A stretch of 13,274 nt of DNA, from the NCBI GenBank assembly GCA_024404415.1, contig JAKSPX010000014.1, positions 1-13,274 on the forward strand, read 5' to 3'. Shown piece after piece: positions 4,568-11,602 of this stretch; position 1 is the stretch's first letter; every line of letters begins with the position of its first letter. This stretch comes from Clostridia bacterium. Lineage in GTDB: Bacteria; Bacillota; Clostridia; Oscillospirales; QAMX01. Both the position numbers and the translations under genes were made by a program. The notes under the pieces are model-generated. The model ran no database searches and was not told where the DNA came from. It saw nothing but the letters and a program-made list of their open reading frames with translations.

Positions 4568-6889
4568 TCACGTCTCTTCCGACTTGTCAATTTTTCTCTT
4601 TTCCAATCTGACCGCCACAACGCTCTTGTCGTCCTCTGCCTTTTCCCCTTTCCGTTTGCGGTCCACGATCACCTCGCAGAGCTTCTGCACGTCGCTGACC
4701 GTCACCTTTTCCAGCGCCGTGACGAAGCCCTCGTCCTCTTTTCCGTCCTCCGCGCCGTCGGTGACCATCAAAAGGAGGTCGCCCGCGGCCATCACCTGAC
4801 GCTCCACGCTGACCTTTTCGCCATATAGGCCGCCGCCTTTGATTTTCCTGACGCTTTCCCCCTTGATGTAGCTCGGTGAAGCGCCGCTTTTGTAGAAAAA
4901 GGCAAGACCGCTATAAAGGTCGACCTCTGCAAGATCGACTGTGGCGCATACCATGCCGTCTGAGAGCATGCGGGACTGGATGGCCGTGGTGATGGCGTCC
5001 TCCGGTGAAATACCGCCGCGGATCTGCTTTTCCACCATGTTTCCAAAGCGCACGCTTTCCTTCCGCGCCGCGTCCCCGGATCCCATGCCGTCCGAAAGCA
5101 GGATAAAAAGGCGATCATCCATTAAAAACCAGCTTCCGTAGTCGCCATTCCTCTCACTGCCCTTTTTGCGCCGCGATGCGGAGCCCAACGTGTAGGTATA
5201 CGCCGCGAGAGTCGAAACCGGAACGCATCCGCCTCGTTTCTCGCCGATCACGACCTGTCTTCCCACGACCGAGGCAAATTCCGCCTCGAAATGCTCCTTT
5301 TCGCGCAAAAGCTCGTCCGCGTTTTCAAGCCAGATCTCCATCTGCATCCGTCCCCTTATGTCGCGCACGGCGATGACCTCCGCTTCCATGCCGTATTCCC
5401 GGAGGATCGCCCCGACCTCGGCCTCCGCGCCGTAATCGAACACGCACTCCTCTTTCAGAATCTGGGACGTCCTTCCGAGAAGGGAGGAGACGCTTTCATA
5501 CTGCCCCGCGAGTAATTCCAGCCCTTCGTTGATGCGGGCGTTGTAGTTTTTCTGACAGCGCGACGCATACCAAATCCGCGAAAGCTCGAAGGCGAACCGC
5601 TCCCCCTCCGGGCAGAAATCGAGGAATTCCTCCGAAAGCTCCTCTTTTCCGACGATGCCCTTCTCCTCAAGCCGCCTCCTAAGGCGGGTAAATTCCTTTT
5701 CCGCCATCCCGTCCGACGAACAGACGCTCCTTTTCGGGCAGGCGGTGCAGGCATTTTCCCGGATGCAGGGGATGATGAGCCCTTCCGAAAACTCCTTTTT
5801 CATGGCCGCCGTCTGTTCCGCGACCGAAAGATAGGCGTCCGCCGCCCTCGAAAGGCGGTCATAGGTGCGCTCGCGCAGCCATTCGGTATGGATATCCTCC
5901 CGCTCGACGCTGAGCGCCGCGCTTCTGCCCGCAAGCAGATCCAGGCGCTTGCCGGTCTCTGCCGCCGCGGAGGGAAGCGCCAGAAAGAGTCCCGTGCCGA
6001 GCGCATATTCCAATACCGACGTCAGACTATACCGTTCTCCGCCGACCGCGTGGCCCCAGACGGTGATAGCCGCCCCGGCCGCTAAAAAGGCGAGGCCGCA
6101 GAAGAGCTTGCCGAGGCGGGAAAAGATCCCTGCCGCGACACCCGCGAAGGCCATCGTCAGCGAAAAGAAAGGGGTGTACCCGAACGCCATGTCCGAAGCC
6201 AGCCCCGCCATCAGCCCGGCCGCCGCCCCGGCGCGCGGTGCGTTGGTCTCCCACACCTTCCAGAGGATCAAAAGCACGCAAAGGCTCCTCCCGACCGAGA
6301 CGCCGAAGATCAGAAACGGGCCGAGGGAGGAAAGCGCGAGCGCGGCGAGGATGAAGCGCGCCATATCGCGCATTTCCCCGCTTTCGTGCACACGGTCGGT
6401 GGCTTTGCGGAAGATCCACGCCCCGCACGACGCGAGAAGAAGCTCCGACACAAAAAGGATCCATTCGATCCTGCCGCCTCCCGTCTCCATGATCTCTGCT
6501 ATTCCGACGGCAGCAGATCCGAGAAGCGCGAGGATCGGCGGAAAATAGCGGTTTTCCGGGCGCATCACAAGCTTCAGAAGTGCCGAAAAAAGCACGATCA
6601 GGGCGCACTCCGCGACATACTTGGCACCGTAGCTTTTCATCAGTAGCGTTGCATATCCCGCCACCGTGCCGATAATGGCCGGGAGCGCCCCCGGCATGCC
6701 GATGGCCGCCGCCAGATACGCCGCGCCGAAGGGCGCATAGTCTCCGAACACCACGCACCGCGCAAGCATCACCCCCGCCAGCACGCGCGCCGTGATGGCC
6801 AGCGCGGCACGCAGGGAATGCGACCCCATGATCCTATAATAGATCCTGTCCTCCCGTTTTTCCGCCTGATTTCGCGTCTCTTCCCGCAT
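4568..6889 (-). CDS. spoIIE: Stage II sporulation protein E, PP2C-type phosphatase
   Basis: A 773-aa protein with SpoIIE architecture: a short basic N-terminus, about ten hydrophobic membrane segments (roughly 22-310), a central regulatory region and a C-terminal PP2C domain. PP2C metal-binding motifs are visible as LLSDGMGSGD (Asp about 600), MVTDGAED (Asp about 711) and EDDKSVVAV (about 752-760). SpoIIE dephosphorylates SpoIIAA in the forespore, releasing sigma-F, and also acts at the polar septum. The central region holds a compact cysteine group C-x5-C-x2-C-x5-C (375, 381, 384, 390) that could bind a metal or iron-sulfur cluster (inference). The length is slightly below the 827 aa of B. 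subtilis. The start at 6889 has only a weak SD (GGGCGG), so initiation is not firmly fixed; a second ATG follows at codon 21. It is divergent from nadE and leads a minus-strand cluster with the unknown gene and spoIIQ. Confidence 0.95.
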   Translation of the reverse strand: MREETRNQAEKREDRIYYRIMGSHSLRAALAITARVLAGVMLARCVVFGDYAPFGAAYLAAAIGMPGALPAIIGTVAGYATLLMKSYGAKYVAECALIVLFSALLKLVMRPENRYFPPILALLGSAAVGIAEIMETGGGRIEWILFVSELLLASCGAWIFRKATDRVHESGEMRDMARFILAALALSSLGPFLIFGVSVGRSLCVLLILWKVWETNAPRAGAAAGLMAGLASDMAFGYTPFFSLTMAFAGVAAGIFSRLGKLFCGLAFLAAGAAITVWGHAVGGERYSLTSVLEYALGTGLFLALPSAAAETGKRLDLLAGRSAALSVEREDIHTEWLRERTYDRLSRAADAYLSVAEQTAAMKKEFSEGLIIPCIRENACTACPKRSVCSSDGMAEKEFTRLRRRLEEKGIVGKEELSEEFLDFCPEGERFAFELSRIWYASRCQKNYNARINEGLELLAGQYESVSSLLGRTSQILKEECVFDYGAEAEVGAILREYGMEAEVIAVRDIRGRMQMEIWLENADELLREKEHFEAEFASVVGRQVVIGEKRGGCVPVSTLAAYTYTLGSASRRKKGSERNGDYGSWFLMDDRLFILLSDGMGSGDAARKESVRFGNMVEKQIRGGISPEDAITTAIQSRMLSDGMVCATVDLAEVDLYSGLAFFYKSGASPSYIKGESVRKIKGGGLYGEKVSVERQVMAAGDLLLMVTDGAEDGKEDEGFVTALEKVTVSDVQKLCEVIVDRKRKGEKAEDDKSVVAVRLEKRKIDKSEET

Positions 6890-7014
6890 AAATACCGCCC
6901 TTTCCGTTCATTCTTTCTTTTGTGAGGCTTCTTCCTCTGATTCTATCAGCTTTGACGCGCGAATTTCAGCGATTGCGGGCGGATATCGGATAATAACTTC
7001 GTCTTCTTTTCCTC
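6890..7014. other. Divergent intergenic region between spoIIE and nadE, spoIIE side
   Basis: This part should hold the spoIIE promoter. On the minus strand a -10-like TAGAAT lies at 6940-6945, with no good -35 at 17 or 21 bases. The best Spo0A-box-like match (CGTCAAA, 6951-6957, five of seven bases of TGTCGAA) sits too close to that -10 for the usual arrangement. I cannot place a promoter here with confidence. Confidence 0.35.
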
Positions 7015-7044
7015 TTGAAAGTACCCCCCCGGATGTGATAAAAT
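7015..7044 (+). promoter_or_regulatory. Sigma-A-type promoter of the nadE-araB-yitT-trmB unit
   Basis: -35 TTGAAA (7015-7020), an 18-base spacer that includes a run of seven C and ends in TGA, and -10 TAAAAT (7039-7044). It leaves a leader of about 65 bases before the nadE ATG. Just before the SD, 7079-7099 can fold into an imperfect hairpin (GGGA-bulge-AAAGA against TCTTTTCCC). Confidence 0.7.
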
Positions 7045-7117
7045 ATAGTGAAACAAGCTGACCCATGATTTTTCACGCGGGAGAAAGATCTCTTTTCCCC
7101 GAAAAGGATGTGTTTAT

Positions 7118-7858
7118 ATGTCATTCAACGCCATAGACGCCGCCGAAAAGACCTGCAAATGGATCCGCCGGTGGTTTGATGAAAACGGGAAGGACTGCCC
7201 CGCCGTGCTCGGCATTTCCGGCGGCAAGGACAGCTCGGTCGTCGCCGCTCTCTGCGCCAGAGCGCTCGGCCCCGACCGCGTCGTGGGCGTGCTCATGCCC
7301 AACGGCGTTCAGCCCGATATCGACGTCTCCGAGGAGCTGGTGAGCTTCCTCGGCATCCGCCACCTCACCGTGAATATCCACTCCGCTTTCACCGGCCTGA
7401 CCGATGAGATCGCGGCCTCCGTCGGCCCGCTCTCGCGCCAGACGGTCATCAACCTCGGCCCGCGCCTTCGCATGGCAACGGTCTACGCCGTTTCCCAGAG
7501 CGTGAACGGCCGCGTGGCCAACACCAGCAACCTCTCCGAATACTGGGTCGGTTATTCCACCCGCTACGGCGATTCTGCGGGCGACTTTGCGCCGCTTCTC
7601 CACTTCACCGTTGCCGAGGTCAAGGCCATCGGCCGCGCCATCGGCCTTCCCGAGCACTTTGTGGAAAAGCCGCCGTCCGACGGGCTCTCCGGCAAGACCG
7701 ACGAGGACAACCTCGGCTTCCGCTACGCCGTGCTGGACGAATACATCCGCACCGGCGTCTGCCCCGACGCGGCGTCCAAGGAGAAGATCGACCGCCTGCA
7801 CCGCATCAACGCATTCAAACGTCAGCCCATGCCCTCTTTTGAATATCAACCCGAATGA
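7118..7858 (+). CDS. nadE: NH3-dependent NAD+ synthetase
   Basis: A 246-aa enzyme making NAD+ from nicotinic acid adenine dinucleotide, ATP and ammonia, the last step of NAD biosynthesis in the cytoplasm. The PP-loop SGGKDSS (34-40) that binds ATP pyrophosphate is intact. Downstream family signatures are clear: NLGPRLRM, VANTSNLSEYWVGYSTRYGDSAGDFAP and KPPSDGLSGKTDED. The short length and absence of an N-terminal nitrilase domain make it the ammonia-dependent form, not the glutamine-dependent one. SD AAAGGA stands 9 bases before ATG. It is the first gene of a plus-strand run, 24 bases before the ribulokinase gene. Confidence 0.96.
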   Translation: MSFNAIDAAEKTCKWIRRWFDENGKDCPAVLGISGGKDSSVVAALCARALGPDRVVGVLMPNGVQPDIDVSEELVSFLGIRHLTVNIHSAFTGLTDEIAASVGPLSRQTVINLGPRLRMATVYAVSQSVNGRVANTSNLSEYWVGYSTRYGDSAGDFAPLLHFTVAEVKAIGRAIGLPEHFVEKPPSDGLSGKTDEDNLGFRYAVLDEYIRTGVCPDAASKEKIDRLHRINAFKRQPMPSFEYQPE

Positions 7859-7882
7859 TCTTTTCGGAAGGAGGTCAGACGC

Positions 7883-9544
7883 ATGAAGAAATACGTCATC
7901 GGTCTGGATTTCGGCACCTTATCCGCCCGCGCCCTTCTCTGTGACGCCTCAAACGGCGACGAGATCGCCACGGCCGCGAGCAACTACGCGCACGGCGTGA
8001 TGGACCGTGCCCTTCCGACCGGCGAACCTCTGCCGCATGACTGGGCGCTTCAGCACCCGCAGGACTACATCGACGCGCTTTTCACCATCATCCCGTCGGT
8101 CATGCGCCAAAGCGGCGTCTCTCCTGCCGACGTCATCGGCGTCGGTCTGGACACTACCGGCTGCACCCTTCTTCCCGTCGCCTCCGACCTCACGCCCCTC
8201 TGCCTGAGTGAAAAATACCGTCACGAAAAGCACGCGTGGGTCAAGCTCTGGAAACATCATTCCACCGCCCCCTACGCCGAAAAGATCGACGAGATCGCCC
8301 ATCAGCGCGGCGAGACCTTCCTTTCCCGCTACGGCGACAAGGTCTCCTCCGAATGGCTGCTGCCGAAGGTGCTGGAAACCCTCTCGGAAGCGCCCGAGGT
8401 CTATCACGACGCCGCTTATTTCATCGAACTGATGGATTACATCGTCTGGCTCCTCACAGGAGAACTCTGCCGCAGCGCCTGCGCACTCGGCTACAAGGCC
8501 TTCTGGAGCAAACGCGAGGGTTTCCCCTCCGATTCCTTCTATTCTGCCCTTGATCCTCGTCTTTCAAAATTTCCTGAGGAAAAGTTCGCGGGGAAGATCC
8601 TTTCCACGGGCGAAAGAGCGGGCTTCCTCACCAAAGAAGCCGCCGAAAAGCTCGGCCTTCTCCCCGGCACCCCGGTCGCCATCGGAACACTGGACGCGCA
8701 CGTCGCGGCACCCGCGCTCTCCGTCACGGAAGAGGGGCAGATGTTCGCCGTGCTCGGCACCTCGGGCTGCCACATGGTGCCCGGCAAGAAGGAATTGATC
8801 GTCCCCGGCATCTGCGGATACGTGGAGGACGGCATCATCCCTGGTTTCTTCGGCTACGAAGCCGGGCAGTCCTGCTTCGGCGACCTTCTCGGCTGGTATG
8901 TTCAAAACGCCGTCCCTGCAGAATACACCTCCGCCGCCGCGGCAAAAGGGATGGATATCCATTCTTACCTCACAGAAAAGGCCTCCGCGCTCCGCGTCGG
9001 CGAAAGCGGGCTTCTCGCGCTGGATTGGTGGAACGGCAACCGCAGCGTTTTAGCCGACTTCTCCCTCAGCGGCCTAATGGTCGGCATGACGCTTCGCACC
9101 CGCCCGGAGGAGATCTACCGCGCATTATTGGAATCAGTCGCCTTCGGCACCCGCGCCATCGTTGAAAATTACCGTGCCTACGGCGTTCCCGTTCACGAAC
9201 TGATCGCCACGGGCGGCATCGTCCATAAAAATCCGCTCCTGATGCAGACCCTCGCCGACGTTTTGAGATTCCCCGTGCGCATTGGCGCGTCACGGGAGGC
9301 TCCCGCCCTCGGCAGCGCCGTGTGCGCCGCCTGCGCCGCCGGGAAAGAAAACGGCGGCTACGATACGCTGATCGACGCCTCGCGCTCTATGGGGCATGTG
9401 AGCGACCTATTATACACACCCATTGAAGACCACAGCGCCGTCTATGACGCGCTCTACGGCGAATATAAGCGTCTCCACGACCTTTTCGGCAGGGGAGGCG
9501 TGGACACCATGAAGAAACTGCGCGCCATCGCCGCGCACGCCTAA
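7883..9544 (+). CDS. araB: L-ribulokinase-like FGGY carbohydrate kinase
   Basis: A 553-aa FGGY kinase, close to the 566 aa of E. coli AraB. Ribulokinase phosphorylates L-ribulose (and related ribuloses) at O5 for entry into the pentose phosphate pathway. The N-terminal phosphate-binding motif GLDFGT (7-12), the region LQHPQDYIDAL, GLDTTGCT (88-95), the catalytic-base motif GTLDAHVAAPA (Asp271), LGTSGCHMV (291-299) and the C-terminal ATGGIVHKNPLLMQTLADVL are all as expected in AraB. SD AGGAGG precedes ATG closely, and the gene follows nadE by 24 bases. No araA, araD, transporter or regulator is present in the window, so the physiological sugar is uncertain; another ribulose- or pentulose-type substrate is possible. 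Confidence 0.9.
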   Translation: MKKYVIGLDFGTLSARALLCDASNGDEIATAASNYAHGVMDRALPTGEPLPHDWALQHPQDYIDALFTIIPSVMRQSGVSPADVIGVGLDTTGCTLLPVASDLTPLCLSEKYRHEKHAWVKLWKHHSTAPYAEKIDEIAHQRGETFLSRYGDKVSSEWLLPKVLETLSEAPEVYHDAAYFIELMDYIVWLLTGELCRSACALGYKAFWSKREGFPSDSFYSALDPRLSKFPEEKFAGKILSTGERAGFLTKEAAEKLGLLPGTPVAIGTLDAHVAAPALSVTEEGQMFAVLGTSGCHMVPGKKELIVPGICGYVEDGIIPGFFGYEAGQSCFGDLLGWYVQNAVPAEYTSAAAAKGMDIHSYLTEKASALRVGESGLLALDWWNGNRSVLADFSLSGLMVGMTLRTRPEEIYRALLESVAFGTRAIVENYRAYGVPVHELIATGGIVHKNPLLMQTLADVLRFPVRIGASREAPALGSAVCAACAAGKENGGYDTLIDASRSMGHVSDLLYTPIEDHSAVYDALYGEYKRLHDLFGRGGVDTMKKLRAIAAHA

Positions 9545-9556
9545 CGGAGGAAAGCC

Positions 9557-10432
9557 TTGTCTACCATCAAAAAGTCACCTGTCTTACCGCTTTTGAAGAA
9601 AGCACTGATCATCACCTTCGGTTGTTTTGTGTTTGCCGCGTCGGTCAACATTTTCTTTGTGCCGGCCGACCTCAACACGGGCGGCCTCACCGGCATCGCT
9701 CTGATCTTCAATTCTCTCTGGAACGTCCCGATCGGTTTGGTGGTCTTTTTACTCAACATTCCGCTTTTGCTGCTTGCCATCAAATACATCGGCTTCAAAT
9801 TCATCTTTTGGACCATCTACGCCACGGTCATTTCCTCGTTGCTTCTCGATATCACGGCTCCTCTGGAGGGACTTTTATCGCTTGACAGCGCCGACAAGCT
9901 GCTCTTCTGCATTTTCGGCGGCGCTGTGAGCGGTGCGGGACTCGGCATCGTCTTCACGCAGGGTGCTTCCACCGGCGGCACCGACATCATCAGCCGCCTG
10001 ACCGCACTGGTCTTCCCGCACATCACCCTCGGACGACTCATGCTGATCTGCGACATCGTCATCATCACCTTCGGCGCTCTTGTCTCCGGCGAAATGGAGA
10101 TCACCTTATACTCCGCCGTGGCGATCTACCTTTCCTCCGGCGCCATCGACACCGTTTTATACGGCCTTGAAAAATCGCAGGCCGCCATCATCGTCTCCTC
10201 TCACGGTGAGGAGATCAACAGGCGTCTCTTGACCGAGCTTGAACGCGGCGTGACGCGCATCCCCTCCAAAGGCGGGTACAGTGCCAATGCAAACGAGACC
10301 CTGATCTGCGCCGTTTCCACGCGCCAGATGTCCGCCCTCAAGGAGATCGTCTCCGCTGTCGACCCCAACGCCTTTGTCATCTTCACCGAAGTCCACGACA
10401 TCATGGGCGACGGTTTCAGAATGCGATATTAA
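9557..10432 (+). CDS. YitT-family membrane protein (DUF161/DUF2179)
   Basis: A 291-aa integral membrane protein. It has five or so hydrophobic segments (about 15-200), the conserved FFVPADLNTGGLTGIAL (33-49) and GLGIVFTQGASTGGTDII (128-145) regions of the YitT/DUF161 family, and a soluble C-terminal DUF2179 domain (about 208-291) ending HDIMGDGFRMRY. Transport activity has been suggested for the family but the substrate is unknown. Translation starts at UUG (9557), supported by GGAGG (9546-9550) six bases upstream; no better ATG or GTG exists before the first membrane segment. It follows the kinase by only 12 bases and precedes trmB by 18, so it is surely in the same transcript. Confidence 0.92.
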   Translation: MSTIKKSPVLPLLKKALIITFGCFVFAASVNIFFVPADLNTGGLTGIALIFNSLWNVPIGLVVFLLNIPLLLLAIKYIGFKFIFWTIYATVISSLLLDITAPLEGLLSLDSADKLLFCIFGGAVSGAGLGIVFTQGASTGGTDIISRLTALVFPHITLGRLMLICDIVIITFGALVSGEMEITLYSAVAIYLSSGAIDTVLYGLEKSQAAIIVSSHGEEINRRLLTELERGVTRIPSKGGYSANANETLICAVSTRQMSALKEIVSAVDPNAFVIFTEVHDIMGDGFRMRY

Positions 10433-10450
10433 ATTAAGGGAGATAGACTT

Positions 10451-11092
10451 ATGTCCGTTCGAATGAGAAAAAAGAAAAACCTCGGCCCCCGTCTGGAGGC
10501 CTGCGCTTCCCTGATGATCAGCGACCCCGCTTCCCTGAAAGGGCAGTGGCGCTCGCTATTGAAGACCGAACAGCTCTCGCTGGAGATCGGCTGCGGCAAG
10601 GGTAAATTCACCTGCGGCACCGCCGAAGCCAATCCCGAAGCGGGCATCATCGCTCTGGAACGTGTGCCGGAGGCGATCGTGATGGCGGCGGAAAAATCCT
10701 GCGCGGCTGGCCTTTCCAACGTGCGCTACGTCATCGGCGACGCCGCCAACCTCACGGATTTCTTTGAAGAAGGCGAGCTTGACCGCATTTACGTCAATTT
10801 CTGCGACCCGTGGCCCAAGAAAAAGCAGGCCAAGCGCCGCCTTGTCCACGGCGACTTCCTCAAGGTCTACGCTTCTCTCCTTTCCCCGGAAGGCGAGGTC
10901 TTCTTCAAGACCGATAACCGTCCGCTCTTTGATTTCGCTTTAGAGGAGATCGCGTCGTCCCCCTTTGAAGCGCAAAACGTCTCCTACGACCTCGCTTCCT
11001 CCAGCATGGCGAATATCACCACCGAATATGAAGAAAAATTCATGTCGCTCGGCACGCCGATCAACCGCGTGGAGATGCGCAAGCGGAAATGA
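10451..11092 (+). CDS. trmB: tRNA (guanine-N7-)-methyltransferase
   Basis: A 213-aa SAM-dependent methyltransferase that makes m7G at position 46 in the tRNA variable loop. The SAM-binding motif LEIGCGKGKF (44-53), IALERVPEA (67-75), the signature VNFCDPWPKKKQAKRR (115-130), FFKTDN (151-156) and the C-terminal TEYEEKFMSLGTPINR are all typical of TrmB. SD AAGGGAG lies 8 bases before ATG. It is the last gene of the nadE run; no strong terminator is seen in the 30 bases after its stop, only a weak GCGG/CCGC pair, so some read-through into asp23 is possible. Confidence 0.96.
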   Translation: MSVRMRKKKNLGPRLEACASLMISDPASLKGQWRSLLKTEQLSLEIGCGKGKFTCGTAEANPEAGIIALERVPEAIVMAAEKSCAAGLSNVRYVIGDAANLTDFFEEGELDRIYVNFCDPWPKKKQAKRRLVHGDFLKVYASLLSPEGEVFFKTDNRPLFDFALEEIASSPFEAQNVSYDLASSSMANITTEYEEKFMSLGTPINRVEMRKRK

Positions 11093-11122
11093 CCGCACTT
11101 TTGCCCGGATGACGCTTTTCTC

Positions 11123-11151
11123 TTGCAATGTCATCTGTTTTATGATATGAT
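11123..11151 (+). promoter_or_regulatory. Sigma-A-type promoter of asp23/yloU-fakA
   Basis: -35 TTGCAA (11123-11128), a 17-base spacer ending in TGA, and -10 TATGAT (11146-11151). The 13-base core TTATGATATGATG (11140-11152) also occurs in the promoter of lipoprotein gene 4 at 2392-2404. An in-frame TTG at 11123 is part of the -35 box, not a start codon. A GCTCCC/GGGAGC hairpin (11190-11205) lies in the leader just before the SD. Confidence 0.83.
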
Positions 11152-11221
11152 GAGTGTGCGATCCTATCTTTTTCCGGGGATCGCCCGCCGCTCCCCTCCG
11201 GGAGCAAGAAAGGAATACTCT

Positions 11222-11578
11222 ATGAAGATCCGCAACAAAAACGGCAGTCTTGTCGTCTCCAACGACGTCATCGCCTCGATCTGCGGCTACGCCGCCACCC
11301 ATTGCTTCGGCGTGAAGGGCATCGTCGCCCGCGGCGTTTCCGACGGCATCATGCAGTTCCTCGGCGTGAAAAATATGTCCCGCGGCGTCAAGATCCGCTA
11401 CGACGAGGGCGGCATCAGCATCGAATTACACGTTGCGTGCGAACACGGCATCAATATGGCGACCATCGGCTCCTCCATTATGAACGAAGTCAAATTCGTC
11501 ATTGAGCACGACACCGGCGTCAAGGTGAAGAACGTGGACGTCTGCATTGATTACGTCGATGCTTCCGAAGAAGCGTAA
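11222..11578 (+). CDS. Asp23/Gls24 family protein (YloU-like)
   Basis: A 118-aa protein of the Asp23/DUF322 family, small cytoplasmic or membrane-associated proteins linked to envelope stress in Firmicutes. Family features seen are the N-terminal GSLVVSNDVIASICGYAA, VKGI followed by a Gly-rich loop, the GVKIRYDEGGISIELHVACEHG strand pair and VKNVDVCIDYV near the end. ATG 11222 is chosen because AAAGGA lies 7-8 bases upstream and the promoter is further upstream; the longer frame from TTG 11123 begins in the -35 box. It is 24 bases before fakA, the standard yloU-yloV order, which points to a joint function in fatty acid or envelope metabolism. Confidence 0.93.
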   Translation: MKIRNKNGSLVVSNDVIASICGYAATHCFGVKGIVARGVSDGIMQFLGVKNMSRGVKIRYDEGGISIELHVACEHGINMATIGSSIMNEVKFVIEHDTGVKVKNVDVCIDYVDASEEA

Positions 11579-11602
11579 TAAATCACACGAGGTAAACCAC
11601 TC

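Noticed and set aside
6938..6957. Spo0A box and promoter for spoIIE
   Set aside because: The only candidate box matches five of seven bases and sits within five bases of the candidate -10, unlike known Spo0A-activated promoters.
11123..11221. Upstream TTG start giving a 151-aa Asp23 protein
   Set aside because: The TTG lies in the -35 hexamer, upstream of the predicted transcription start. ATG 11222 has an SD and begins the conserved domain.
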